From: Arthrobacter sp. Leaf69
GTDB taxonomy: Bacteria; Actinomycetota; Actinomycetes; Actinomycetales; Micrococcaceae
Direction: 5' to 3'
NCBI RefSeq assembly: GCF_001422645.1
Contig: NZ_LMLR01000010.1
Coordinates: 1-64,000, forward strand
Length of the DNA: 64,000 bases
Each line of letters begins with the position of its first letter. Positions within the stretch are counted from its first letter, which is position 1. Positions 27,855 through 36,240 of this stretch are shown in pieces. The position numbers and the translations under genes were made by a program. Under the pieces are notes generated by a model that saw only the letters and a program-made list of their open reading frames with translations, did not search any database and had not been told where the DNA came from.

Positions 27855-28993
27855 GCGTCTGGGACGACCTCCAGGGCCAGCCCGCCGTCGTGGACCAACT
27901 GCGCCAGGCGGCCCAGGGCGAGGGCCTGACCCATGCGTGGCTTTTCACCGGCCCGCCGGGTTCCGGCCGGTCCAACGCGGCGAAGGCCTTTGCCGCCGCC
28001 CTGAACTGCGACCAGGACGACGTCAGCAGGCGCGGCTGCGGCGAATGCGCGGCCTGTCTGACGATCCTGGGCGAAACACACTCCGATGTGGCTTTTGTGC
28101 GCACCGAAAAGGTCACCATCACCATCGATGAGGCCCGCGATCTGGTCTCCACCGCCGGTAACCGGCCGTCCTCGGCTCGCTGGCGCATCATTGTCGTGGA
28201 GGACGCGGACCGGATGGCCGAGCGCACCACGAACGTGTTGCTCAAGGCGATCGAGGAACCGACTCCCCGCACCGTCTGGATGCTCTGCGCGCCGTCCCCG
28301 GCCGATGTCCTCGTCACCATCCGTTCCCGCTGCCGTCCGGTGGCGCTGCGGCTTCCGCCCGCGGCCGACGTCGCGGCGCTGCTGGTGAAGCGCGACGGCG
28401 TCGATCCTGCCGTCGCCGAACGTGCGGCCCGGGCCGCGCAAAGCCATGTCGGGATCGCCCGGCGTCTGGCCCGCGATCCCGAAGCCCGTGAGCGGCGGCT
28501 CGAAACTGTGCGGTTCCCCTTGGGCCTCCGGGGCGTCACGGCCGCGGTGCTGATGGCCGAAAAGCTCGTCAAGATCGCCACAGAGGAAGCCAACAGCTCC
28601 AACGATGAGCGCGACGCGGCGGAGAAGGCTGCCCTGCTCGCCACCCTTGGAGCGCCCGAAAGCGGCACGCTGCCGCCGGCCATGCGCGGCCAGGTCAAGC
28701 AGCTCGAGGATGACCAGAAACGCCGCGCCAAGCGTTCGGTGACCGATTCCCTTGACCGCACGCTGACCGATCTGCTGTCCTTCTACCGGGACGTGCTGAT
28801 CATCCAGATGGGGAACGCCGTGGAGCTGGTCAACGTTGAACTCAGGAGTGAACTCGTGGAGTTCGCCCGCCACTCCTCCGCCGAAACCACCCTCGCCCGC
28901 ATGGACGCCATCAACAAGGCCCGCAAACGGATCACGACTTCCAACGTGGCCCCGTTGCTGACCATCGAGTCCATGGCCGCCAGCCTCATCTGA
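27851..28993 (+). CDS. holB: DNA polymerase III subunit delta'
   Basis: A 380-residue clamp-loader subunit of the AAA+ fold. The N-terminal LTHAWLFTGPPGSGRSNAAKAF is the P-loop region, the zinc-binding module is CDQDDVSRRGCGECAACL, and sensor-type motifs VVEDADRMAERTTNVLLKAIEEP and IRSRCRPVALRLP follow. The C-terminal collar is helical. It starts inside the end of tmk (ATGA overlap) and is followed after 40 bases by a secreted peptidase gene that may be cotranscribed. Confidence 0.94.
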   Translation: MSVWDDLQGQPAVVDQLRQAAQGEGLTHAWLFTGPPGSGRSNAAKAFAAALNCDQDDVSRRGCGECAACLTILGETHSDVAFVRTEKVTITIDEARDLVSTAGNRPSSARWRIIVVEDADRMAERTTNVLLKAIEEPTPRTVWMLCAPSPADVLVTIRSRCRPVALRLPPAADVAALLVKRDGVDPAVAERAARAAQSHVGIARRLARDPEARERRLETVRFPLGLRGVTAAVLMAEKLVKIATEEANSSNDERDAAEKAALLATLGAPESGTLPPAMRGQVKQLEDDQKRRAKRSVTDSLDRTLTDLLSFYRDVLIIQMGNAVELVNVELRSELVEFARHSSAETTLARMDAINKARKRITTSNVAPLLTIESMAASLI

Positions 28994-29033
28994 GGGACCA
29001 TCAAGTGACCCCGTCCCGTCAAAGGAGAACCGT

Positions 29034-30599
29034 ATGAAGTCTGCACGAGCCGTGCCCGCCAGATCCCGATCCGCAGCGATCGGCATGCGGGCAGTCGGTG
29101 CCATGGCCCTGGCCCTGACGCTCTCCTCGTGCACCCTCTTCGGCGGCGGCAGCGGGGCGAAAGACTCCAGCACGCCGAATCCCGAGATCGCCGCCGCCGC
29201 TCCCGCCGAACTCCGCAGCTACTACACGCAGCAGGTCGATTGGGCCCCATGCGAGTCAGACTTCGAGTGCGCCAAGATCAAGGTCCCGCTCGACTACAGC
29301 AAGCCGGACGGCGAGAGCATTGAAATCGCGGCGCTCAGGCTGCCCAGCGAGGGCAGCAACAAAAAGGGCAGCCTGCTGGTCAACCCCGGCGGCCCCGGCG
29401 GCTCCGGCTACGACTTCGTCCGGGACGCCGGCTCCACCAACATCTCGGAAAAGGTCCGCTCCAACTACGACATCGTCGGATTCGATCCGCGCGGCGTGAA
29501 ACGCTCGGCGCCGGTCAAGTGCATGACCGACCAGGAGCGCGACGCCTCCCGGGCCAAGGTCTATGAACTGGACACCGACGCCGGGCTGGCCGAGGCCATC
29601 GCGGACAACAAGGCCATCGCCGCCCAGTGCGCGGAGAAGACCGGTCCCGTCCTGGGCCACATCGACACCGCCAGTGCCGCCAAGGATCTCGACATCCTGC
29701 GCGGCGTGCTCAACGACGCCAAGCTGAACTATCTGGGCTACTCCTACGGCACCTTCCTCGGCTCCACATACGCCTCGCTGTTCCCGGACAACGTCGGCCG
29801 CATGGTCCTCGACGGCGCGATGGATCCTTCGCTGAGCTATGAGGAGCTGACCAGCGGGCAGGCGAAGGCGTTCGAGAAGGCCATCCGGGCCTACGTGACT
29901 CACTGCCTCGAAGGCAGCGACTGCCCGCTCAGCGGCACGCCGGACGACGCCGTCGCCCAGATCCAGGACATCATCGCGGCCGTGGAAGCGGACCCGCGGG
30001 CCGCGAAGGACGGCCGGGTAGTCAACGCCTCCATGTTTGTCAGCGGGTTGATCCTGCCGTTCTACAACGATGACAACTGGCCCCTGCTGACGCAGGCCCT
30101 GGACAGCGCGCTGAAGGGCGACGTGACGCCGATGCTCCGGCTCGCTGACTTCGGCGCGGACCGGGAGCCGAACGGCAGCTACTCCGGGAATTCGAGCTTC
30201 GCCTTCTCTGCCATCAACTGCCTGGACTACCCGATGGTGACGGACACGGCCGGGATGCGGGCTGACGCGCAGCAGCTGCGCCAGGACTCCCCCACCTTGG
30301 GCTCCTACTTCGCCTACGGTGGCACCAACTGCAAGGACTGGCCGTACAAGAACGTCCGGACCCCCGCTCCGGCGGACTACAAGGGTTCCACCGACATCCT
30401 CGTGGTCGGCACCACGGGCGACCCGGCAACGCCGGTGGAGTGGGCCGCCGAGCTGCGCAAGCAGCTGGGTACCGCAGCGCTGCTGACGTGGAAGGGCGAG
30501 GGCCACACGGCCTACGGCCGCTCCAACGACTGCATCGGCGATGCCGTGGACGGCTACCTCGTCGACGGCAAGACCCCTGCGGACAACACCGTCTGCTGA
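29034..30599 (+). CDS. secreted alpha/beta-hydrolase, tripeptidyl aminopeptidase-like lipoprotein
   Basis: A 521-residue exported hydrolase. The N-terminus has a basic stretch, a hydrophobic core and the lipobox TLSSC (Cys near residue 33), so it is predicted to be a lipoprotein. The hydrolase domain shows the oxyanion HG-like LVNPGGPGGSGYDFV, the nucleophile elbow GYSYGTFLG, and C-terminal TGDPATPVEWA (Asp) and KGEGHTAYGRS (His), a full catalytic triad of the SlpD/E-TAP family. It has a disulphide-rich appearance (several Cys pairs). GGAG precedes the ATG at 29034. It follows holB by 40 bases. Confidence 0.88.
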   Translation: MKSARAVPARSRSAAIGMRAVGAMALALTLSSCTLFGGGSGAKDSSTPNPEIAAAAPAELRSYYTQQVDWAPCESDFECAKIKVPLDYSKPDGESIEIAALRLPSEGSNKKGSLLVNPGGPGGSGYDFVRDAGSTNISEKVRSNYDIVGFDPRGVKRSAPVKCMTDQERDASRAKVYELDTDAGLAEAIADNKAIAAQCAEKTGPVLGHIDTASAAKDLDILRGVLNDAKLNYLGYSYGTFLGSTYASLFPDNVGRMVLDGAMDPSLSYEELTSGQAKAFEKAIRAYVTHCLEGSDCPLSGTPDDAVAQIQDIIAAVEADPRAAKDGRVVNASMFVSGLILPFYNDDNWPLLTQALDSALKGDVTPMLRLADFGADREPNGSYSGNSSFAFSAINCLDYPMVTDTAGMRADAQQLRQDSPTLGSYFAYGGTNCKDWPYKNVRTPAPADYKGSTDILVVGTTGDPATPVEWAAELRKQLGTAALLTWKGEGHTAYGRSNDCIGDAVDGYLVDGKTPADNTVC

Positions 30600-30693
30600 G
30601 GCGTTCCGCACTCATTTTGACCCGGGCCTGAGGACTCTACTACAGTTGTCTCTGGCATGAAGCGGCCGGGCCACCCGGACCCTTCACGCGGTT

Positions 30694-30766
30694 GCTTCCT
30701 TAGCTCAGTTGGTAGAGCGTCTCACTCGTAATGAGAAGGTCGCCAGTTCGATTCTGGCAGGAAGCT
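30694..30766 (+). tRNA. tRNA-Thr (anticodon CGT)
   Basis: The 7-bp acceptor stem GCTTCCT / AGGAAGC, the D arm TAGCTCAGTTGGTAGAGC, the anticodon loop CTCGTAA (anticodon CGT, reading ACG) and the T arm GGTTCGATTC-type GCCAGTTCGATTCTGGC are all present; the length is 73 bases. CCA is not encoded. Confidence 0.95.
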
Positions 30767-30771
30767 CGGAA

Positions 30772-30806
30772 AGAACCCCCGGAAATCAACGATTTCCGGG
30801 GGTTCT
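30772..30806 (+). terminator. terminator after tRNA-Thr
   Basis: A perfect 16-bp stem (AGAACCCCCGGAAATC / GATTTCCGGGGGTTCT) with a 3-base loop begins six bases after the tRNA. Confidence 0.85.
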
Positions 30807-30984
30807 GTCGTTGTCCATGATGCCGCCGAGAGATTTCCGCGCGGTGCCACGCGGGCCGCTGGTGCGTTCCTGTCGTTCACGAAAACCCGCCTCCTTGGCG
30901 CCCGGCGCGAGCCAGCGGAGTCGAGATACGCCGTCCTCGGCGCGGCACAAGAAAAAGCCAAGGACGCAAGCGCACAGTAAGAGC

Positions 30985-31464
30985 ATGAAATCACTACGAA
31001 GCGATGAAGTCGTCGCCGTACGTGGCGTCCTCACCGATACACACTCCGTCGATTTCCATGTACTTGGGGTAACCGGCGCAATTGACCGCTTGACTCTTCC
31101 CCTCCGCGAACGCGGCATCGTGGTGCACTTGGAGGCTCCGCACCACGGGATGGAAGTGGACCGGCAATCTGCAACGCTCCTGTACCGGGCGGCGCAGGAG
31201 CTCCTCAGCAACGTCTACAATTTCGCCCAGGCGTCAGCGGTGACGATCCGGGTGGGCTGCGTCACCCACGGCACGAGCCACGGCGTCCAGCTCAAAGTGA
31301 CCGACGACGGCGGAGGTTTCGACGTGCCGGCAACCATGATTGGCCGGCACACCGGTATGGGACTGCGACTCATGCGAGCGTCCGTGGGGCTTGCCGGCGG
31401 AGAAATGATCATCGATTCGGCCGCCACGGGAACCTGTGTGACGGTAACGCTGCCCCTGGACTAG
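30985..31464 (+). CDS. orphan histidine-kinase-type ATPase domain protein
   Basis: A 159-residue protein that is essentially only a GHKL/HATPase domain of the LiaS/NarX type: N box AAQELLSNVYNFAQAS, G1 VTDDGGGFDVP and G2 HTGMGLRLMRASVGLAGG. There is no sensor, no HisKA_3 dimerisation helix and no His to phosphorylate, and no response regulator nearby. Either it is a degraded kinase or it has become an anti-sigma-like or accessory ATP-binding protein. The asparagine-containing N box has VYNFAQA where active kinases usually have VxKHAxA. The ATG at 30985 is chosen; the frame is open through the tRNA terminator upstream, which is not credible coding. Confidence 0.65.
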   Translation: MKSLRSDEVVAVRGVLTDTHSVDFHVLGVTGAIDRLTLPLRERGIVVHLEAPHHGMEVDRQSATLLYRAAQELLSNVYNFAQASAVTIRVGCVTHGTSHGVQLKVTDDGGGFDVPATMIGRHTGMGLRLMRASVGLAGGEMIIDSAATGTCVTVTLPLD

Positions 31465-31527
31465 CAACGGTTTTTCTGCCAACGCTCCCTTCCGGGGTCC
31501 CGTCTGGGCGCGGTCCGTGCCCCTACG

Positions 31528-32085
31528 ATGGATCGGGTGAAGACCACAAAAGGGGCCTCCTACACCGCTGCCGCGGCGCTGATGCTGGCAGCCGTGCCGC
31601 TGGTCCTCGCCCCGCCAGCCGCCGCAGGCCCCTGCGATCACATCGGCGGGATCGTCCCGGCACTCATCTGCCCGACGCCCCCGAGCAGTCCGGTTCCCAC
31701 CGCGACGCCGGCCCCGACATCAAGCGCCACCGCCGGGCCGCCCGCCCCGTCAATCCCGTCCGGAACGGCCCCTGCTCCGCAAAACCCAGGAGTCACCGCC
31801 GCGGCGGGCACGCAGGCCCCAACGCAAACCGGCGGCGCTGGCACTCCGACGCCGGCCAAAGTTCCGTCGGCCACGGCCTCTCCCGCTAACAGCACCCCGG
31901 CCTCGACAGCGCCGAAGCCGACGCCGGCAGCGCCACCGTCGCCTGCGACAGAGGGCCTCGTGTCCGCAGTGACGCCCGCGTCCGAGGACCTGGCTGCCGG
32001 CGGCCTTGCCGGCGCGGTCCTCCTGGCATGTGGTGGACTGCTGGTTATTGCCGGGGCGTTCCTGGATGTCCGGAAGCCCCGCTAG
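31528..32085 (+). CDS. secreted Pro/Thr/Ala-rich membrane-anchored protein
   Basis: A 185-residue protein with an N-terminal signal peptide (hydrophobic core then APPAAA-GP), a short Cys-containing stretch, a long low-complexity Pro/Thr/Ala/Ser region of about 100 residues, a C-terminal membrane helix (AGAVLLACGGLLVIAGAFL) and a short basic tail. The layout is that of a wall-spanning surface protein, although no LPXTG motif is visible. Its function is unknown. ATG at 31528 or GTG at 31537 could be the start. Confidence 0.7.
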   Translation: MDRVKTTKGASYTAAAALMLAAVPLVLAPPAAAGPCDHIGGIVPALICPTPPSSPVPTATPAPTSSATAGPPAPSIPSGTAPAPQNPGVTAAAGTQAPTQTGGAGTPTPAKVPSATASPANSTPASTAPKPTPAAPPSPATEGLVSAVTPASEDLAAGGLAGAVLLACGGLLVIAGAFLDVRKPR

Positions 32086-32171
32086 CAGGCAGGGCGTCGC
32101 GGGACCCGCGCCGCTAGCCCCTCCGGAGGGCAATTGTGCGGAGTTCTCGTCGAACCACGGCACTGTCGACG

Positions 32172-32645
32172 CTAAGCGGCCCAGACCGAGGCAGCGCCGG
32201 AGTGGCCGGTGATGATGCTCTGGTAGATGAAGAAGGCCCCCACTGCCGCCGAGACAACCAGGAGGGTTATCCGGACGGCGCGGTTTGTCCGCAGGCGGCC
32301 CAGGAAGGAGAAGCGCCGGCCGATGGGGTCATAGGCCGCGATCAGCGCCGCGGCGACGACCACGAAGAAGACTACGGAGACGGCCCTGAGCACGTCCCCT
32401 TGCTCCGCATGTTCCCGGATGAGGGCCGACGCGGGGCGGGTCTCCTCCAACTGTTCCCCGGCCTCCGCCGTGAGCAAGGACAGGGGAACCAGGCCCAGGG
32501 ACAGCACTCCCAGCGGCCAGGCCAGGTAGCTGCGCCAGCGGGGCAGCGCGGCAAACAGGATCGCGGCCAGGCCGGCGATCGGCGCCAGCACCACGACGCC
32601 GTGGATGAGCAGGATGTGCGCAGGGAGCCCTGCGATGTCGATCAT
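32172..32645 (-). CDS. DUF2231-like membrane protein
   Basis: A 157-residue protein with four predicted membrane segments. It begins DIAGLPAHILLIHGVVVLAP, and the early LPAHILLIHG-type motif with two His residues is characteristic of DUF2231 proteins. Acidic residues follow in the loop TAEAGEQLEETRP. The family's role is unknown, although some members may bind metal or haem. AGGAGGT precedes the ATG at 32645. It is divergent from the coiled-coil gene at 32716 and convergent with the secreted protein gene. Confidence 0.75.
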   Translation of the reverse strand: MIDIAGLPAHILLIHGVVVLAPIAGLAAILFAALPRWRSYLAWPLGVLSLGLVPLSLLTAEAGEQLEETRPASALIREHAEQGDVLRAVSVVFFVVVAAALIAAYDPIGRRFSFLGRLRTNRAVRITLLVVSAAVGAFFIYQSIITGHSGAASVWAA

Positions 32646-32715
32646 GCGTGCCTAACCTCCTGAATTACCGTCCGGTGGCGCGGCTTTGCCGGGGCCGGGC
32701 TTCTATGATTCTTGC

Positions 32716-33684
32716 ATGGAAGAGCGAGGCCTGGCGGACGTTGCGGCGCAGCTCTATGCCCTCCCCTTCGACGAATTTGTTGCCGAGCGGACCGTAGCCG
32801 CCAAAGACGCAGCCGCCACGAAAGACCGGTTCTTCGCCGCGGACGTGCGTTCCCTGCCCAAGCCGTCCGTGGCGGCGTGGGCAGTGAACATGCTCACGGC
32901 CCGGCGGCCGGAGGTCGTCCGCGAACTCGCCGCGCTGGGGCAGTCGATGCGCGCCGCGCAGTCCGCCCTCGACGCCCCGGAGCTCCGACGGCTGGGACAG
33001 GAGCGGCGCCAACTGCTGGTCAGTGCGGTCAAGGCCGCGCAGGCGGTCGCCGAAGATCTGGGCCGGAAGATCAGCGGAACGATTGCGGCGGAGGTGGAGG
33101 AGACCTTGCGCGCGGCGACGGCGGATGAGGGGGCCGCCGCTGCCGTACAGTCGGGCCGCCTGCTCCGGGGGCTGTCCGCCGACGGCGTCGACGTCGTGGA
33201 TCTTTCGGGTGCCGTTGCGCTGCCCGGCCTCGTGGTACCTCCGCGGGGTCCCTCGCTTCGCCCGCCTGCGGAACGCACCGGAACATCCGGCGGCGCCGGA
33301 ACCCCGGCCACAAAAGACGCGGACCAGCCCCGGCTGCGGGCCGTCCGGCCGGACACGCGGAAATCCACTCCGTCTGCAGTGGAGCGGGCCCGGGCTTTGC
33401 TCAAGGACGCGGAAGAAGCATCGAGTGCCGCTGCAACGGAAGCCCGGGAGCATCAGGAGGAGCTGGCATCGGCCACCATGCAAGCCTCGGAGCTCACCGA
33501 CACCGTAAGGCAACTGCGGGAACAGCTGGCCCGGTGCGAGCAGGAACTCACGGCCGCCCGGAAACGGCGCGAGCTGGCCACCGCCCGGGCCCAGCAGTCA
33601 GCCCGGGCAGCGGCCAGAGCCGTGCGCACCGCGGACCTTGCCCGGGAACGGGTGCTGCGGCTTGGCAACACGCCGGACTCATGA
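32716..33684 (+). CDS. hypothetical coiled-coil protein
   Basis: A 322-residue protein I do not recognise beyond an actinobacterial conserved hypothetical. The N-terminal half (about 1-190) is helical with FFAADVRSLPKPSVAAWAVNML; a Pro/Thr-rich linker (about 190-235) follows, and the C-terminal 90 residues are a strongly predicted coiled coil (TVRQLREQLARCEQELTAAR). No signal peptide or membrane segment is visible. The ATG at 32716 is used; an in-frame start at 32686 adds 10 residues that lack family appearance. It is the gene before the small 59-residue ORF. Confidence 0.75.
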   Translation: MEERGLADVAAQLYALPFDEFVAERTVAAKDAAATKDRFFAADVRSLPKPSVAAWAVNMLTARRPEVVRELAALGQSMRAAQSALDAPELRRLGQERRQLLVSAVKAAQAVAEDLGRKISGTIAAEVEETLRAATADEGAAAAVQSGRLLRGLSADGVDVVDLSGAVALPGLVVPPRGPSLRPPAERTGTSGGAGTPATKDADQPRLRAVRPDTRKSTPSAVERARALLKDAEEASSAAATEAREHQEELASATMQASELTDTVRQLREQLARCEQELTAARKRRELATARAQQSARAAARAVRTADLARERVLRLGNTPDS

Positions 33685-33720
33685 CCACAAAGTGTCAGAG
33701 GCCGGCAGGACACTTAATTC

Positions 33721-33900
33721 ATGGACACCAACCAGTACTTCGAAGTCACGTATCTGGACACTGACTGCGGCCGCATCCGCACCGAGACCTTCGATCACCT
33801 CGCGGACGCCGAGCGCTTCGCCAGCCGCCAGGCCGCCGACGAGCACGGCTGGGCCACCATCGACGCGGCGCCGGTACGGGAAAGCCGGAAGGCAGCCTAG
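33721..33900 (+). CDS. small conserved-looking hypothetical protein (59 aa)
   Basis: An ATG-started frame of 59 residues, DTNQYFEVTYLDTDCGRI at the start and TIDAAPVRESRKAA at the end. The sequence is well-mixed, acidic-then-basic and not low complexity, and its third codon positions are mostly G or C, as in neighbouring genes. GGCAGGA lies about ten bases upstream. It follows the coiled-coil gene by 36 bases and is followed by a hairpin terminator. I assign no function. Confidence 0.6.
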   Translation: MDTNQYFEVTYLDTDCGRIRTETFDHLADAERFASRQAADEHGWATIDAAPVRESRKAA

Positions 33901-33925
33901 CCCGGTCGCCGGGTAACCGGACAGC

Positions 33926-33962
33926 AGCAGGGCCCCCATCCGGTTCGGATGAAGGCCCTGCT
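33926..33962. terminator. bidirectional terminator
   Basis: A hairpin with arms AGCAGGGCC / GGCCCTGCT, extended inward by CATCCG / CGGATG, lies between the small ORF and the convergent aldo/keto reductase gene. Confidence 0.65.
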
Positions 33963-33991
33963 ACGGTCTACGCCTCTTCGCCGGGTAAGGC

Positions 33992-34837
33992 TTAGGCGAA
34001 GTCGGAGACTGCCGGGTCGGGGCCGATGCGGCCGGCGCCCTCGGCGGACTTGTCCAGGCCGTTGATGGCCTGCACATCGGTCTCATCCAGGCTGACCTCA
34101 AGCGCAGCGTAGTTCTCGCGGATGCGGGACTCGGTCACGGACTTGGGGATGACCACGTTGCCGATGGCCAGGTGCCAGGCGATAACCACCTGCGCCGGAG
34201 TGGCGCCGTGCTTGGCAGCGATCTGGGCGATGACCGGGCTCTCCAGCAGCTCGCCGCCCTGGCCCAGCGGCGACCAGGCCTGGGTGAGGATGCCCTTGGA
34301 GGCGTTGAATTCGCGCAGCTCGGACTGGTTGAAGAAGGGGTGCAGCTCGACCTGGTTGATGGCCGGCACGACGCCGGTCTCGTCAATCAAGCGCTGCAGG
34401 CCTTCCTTGGTGAAGTTGGAGACGCCGATGGTCTTGACGCGGCCCTGCTTCTGCAGCTCGATGAGCGCCTTCCAGGTTTCCACGTACTTGTCCTGCTTGG
34501 GCTGCATCCAGTGGATCAGGTACAGGTCCAGGGTCTCCAGGCCCAAGCGCTCCATGGATTCCTCGAAAGCCTTCAGCGTGGACTCGTAGCCCTGGTCAGC
34601 GTTCCACAGCTTGGTGGTGATGAAGATGTCCGCGGCAGAGAGGCCCGAGCGCTCAATCGCACGCCCCACTCCTGCTTCATTGCCGTAGATCTTGGCGGTG
34701 TCGATGTGGCGGAAGCCGGCTTCGAAGGCCTGGACCACCACCTTCTCGGCGACGTCGTCTTCAACCTGCCACACTCCGTAGCCAAGCTGGGGAATGGTGT
34801 TGCCGTCATTGAAAGTCAGTACCGGTGAAAGTGTCAT
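33992..34837 (-). CDS. aldo/keto reductase (2,5-diketo-D-gluconate reductase-like)
   Basis: A 281-residue AKR with the family tetrad in order: Asp in FRHIDTAKIYGNE, the Tyr of that same segment, Lys in FITTKLWNAD and His in LYLIHWMQP. The NADPH-binding C-terminal part has VIPKSVTESRIREN. The size and IGVSNFTKEGLQRL fit the DkgA/prostaglandin-F synthase-like group. The true substrate cannot be read. AGGA lies eight bases upstream of the ATG at 34837. It stands alone. Confidence 0.9.
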   Translation of the reverse strand: MTLSPVLTFNDGNTIPQLGYGVWQVEDDVAEKVVVQAFEAGFRHIDTAKIYGNEAGVGRAIERSGLSAADIFITTKLWNADQGYESTLKAFEESMERLGLETLDLYLIHWMQPKQDKYVETWKALIELQKQGRVKTIGVSNFTKEGLQRLIDETGVVPAINQVELHPFFNQSELREFNASKGILTQAWSPLGQGGELLESPVIAQIAAKHGATPAQVVIAWHLAIGNVVIPKSVTESRIRENYAALEVSLDETDVQAINGLDKSAEGAGRIGPDPAVSDFA

Positions 34838-34944
34838 CCAGCCATCCTGCCAACGCCGGCAAGGGACCGCCAGCGCAAAGCCCGCCGCTAAGCTAGGCGC
34901 TTAACCGGGAATTTTAGGCGCGGGTCAGGGGCGGTGCAGAGCTC

Positions 34945-35400
34945 TCAGTGCGCGGCGCCCGCCTCCGCAAGCCGGCGTTCCGCGTCGTTGACCTGCTCCA
35001 TCACCGATGCGGCACGGCGCCGTACCGACTCCGCGCCGGCCGGGACAGGACCGACGGCGAGGCGGAGCATTGCCGCCGCCTCGGCCGTGGTGGCCAAGGA
35101 GTTTCCGGCCGTGGACAGGGCCCGGTGGACCCCGGCCAGGCTACCCGGTATGTCGAGTCCCTCGCTGGGTACACGCCGCTGGGCCTCCATGCAGACCTGC
35201 CGGACCCGCCCGGACAGCGCAGACAGCTCATTGGCAATCTCAAGGAGCTCGGCGTAGAGGGCGTCGTCCTCTACCCCCTCGAGGACCTGGTGGTAGCGGT
35301 CCAGGCCGCGGGTGAAGCGGTCGTGGGCCCGCCGCCAGAGTCCCTTGCCAAGCTCGGCGTCGTCTTTCCGTCCCTGCCGGGCGGCACTGAAGAGTCCCAA
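34945..35400 (-). CDS. conserved hypothetical downstream of bpa
   Basis: A helical 151-residue protein with no family that I can name. The segment LGKGLWRRAHDRFTRGLDRYHQVLEG and a later CMEAQRRVPSEGLDIPG look conserved-like. The frame is open to 35472, inside bpa, but I prefer a TTG at 35400, which begins GLFSAARQGRKDD and lies 7 bases past the bpa stop, over a start overlapping bpa by 60 bases. It is likely cotranscribed with bpa, and may be a partner of it or of an envelope process; this is guesswork. Confidence in the start is low. Confidence 0.6.
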   Translation of the reverse strand: MGLFSAARQGRKDDAELGKGLWRRAHDRFTRGLDRYHQVLEGVEDDALYAELLEIANELSALSGRVRQVCMEAQRRVPSEGLDIPGSLAGVHRALSTAGNSLATTAEAAAMLRLAVGPVPAGAESVRRRAASVMEQVNDAERRLAEAGAAH

Positions 35401-35407
35401 GGCTGCC

Positions 35408-36049
35408 CTAGAGGTACTGGCCGGGGCCGTGGTCCGGGTCCACTGGTACGGGAGCCTGCCCGGGATCCGCACCCGGTCTGGGCGCCGCGGCCCGCTGGGG
35501 CTCGCCGTTTTCGCCGATGATCACGCCGGGGGCGATCACGGTTCCGGGCGGCAACTGGCGGAGCTGCGCCTGCGCGGCAGCGTGGTCCCGGGCGGCATGC
35601 TGCGCTGCGAGGGCCGTCTGGATACCGTGGAAGAGGCCTTCGAGCCAGCCGACCAGCTGCGCCTGCGCAATCCGCAGCTCCGCGTCCGACGGCGTTCCGT
35701 CAGCGGGGAATGGAAGCGTGATCCGTTCCAGCTCCTCGACAAGTTCCGGGGCGAGGCCGTCTTCCAGCTCTTTGATCGAGCGTTCGTGGATGCCGGCCAG
35801 CCGTGCCCGCGCCGCGTCGTCGAGCGGGGCGGTCCTCACTTCGTCCAGGAGCTGCTTCATCATGGTGCCGATCCGCATCACCTTCGCGGGTTCATCCACG
35901 AGATCCTGCAGCCGGCTGGGCCGGGCGGGCACCGCCGTCTGTTCCCGCGTCCGCGCCTCCGGGCCGCCGTCGCGCGCCGTCCGGCGGTCTAAGGTGGCGC
36001 CTTCGACGGGAACCTCGTCTGCGGGCTGAGTGTCGTGCGGATCGCTCAT
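35408..36049 (-). CDS. bpa: bacterial proteasome activator (DUF2587)
   Basis: A 213-residue protein with the Bpa/PafE core: KVMRIGTMMKQLLDEV, RARLAGIHERSIKELEDGL and SDAELRIAQAQLVGWLEGLF, predicted to be a helical ring-former. The C-terminus ends GQYL, the motif that docks into the 20S proteasome and opens its gate in mycobacteria. Unlike Mpa it needs no ATP. Residues 1-50 and 175-205 look disordered. The presence implies that the genome encodes a 20S proteasome, but no prcA/prcB/pafA/dop is in this window. The ATG at 36049 opens the gene. Confidence 0.88.
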   Translation of the reverse strand: MSDPHDTQPADEVPVEGATLDRRTARDGGPEARTREQTAVPARPSRLQDLVDEPAKVMRIGTMMKQLLDEVRTAPLDDAARARLAGIHERSIKELEDGLAPELVEELERITLPFPADGTPSDAELRIAQAQLVGWLEGLFHGIQTALAAQHAARDHAAAQAQLRQLPPGTVIAPGVIIGENGEPQRAAAPRPGADPGQAPVPVDPDHGPGQYL

Positions 36050-36240
36050 GGCTTCATACTCTCACGAGCCCGGAGCCGCGCAGGCGGCATCCCCGGTTCA
36101 ACACATGGCACAGCACACGGCACAACATCTGGCGCAACACACGGCCCGCCAAAGGGTCCAAAAACAGCTGCGGGCGCCGTCGGGCACTCATGTGCCCGGC
36201 GGCGCCCCGGCCGGAGGCTAATCGGACCGGTCGAAACCGG

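Noticed and set aside
30709..30984. Extension of the orphan ATPase gene upstream
   Set aside because: The frame runs back through the tRNA-Thr gene and its terminator, so the open reading is accidental.
34945..35472. Start of the gene after bpa at 35472
   Set aside because: It would overlap bpa by more than 60 bases, and the first 24 residues are atypical; the TTG at 35400 is a better though uncertain choice.
36048..36221. A 57-codon plus-strand frame starting at the same bases as bpa
   Set aside because: It is a low-complexity Ala/Gln/His pattern produced by short DNA repeats, has no ribosome-binding site and overlaps the bpa promoter region.
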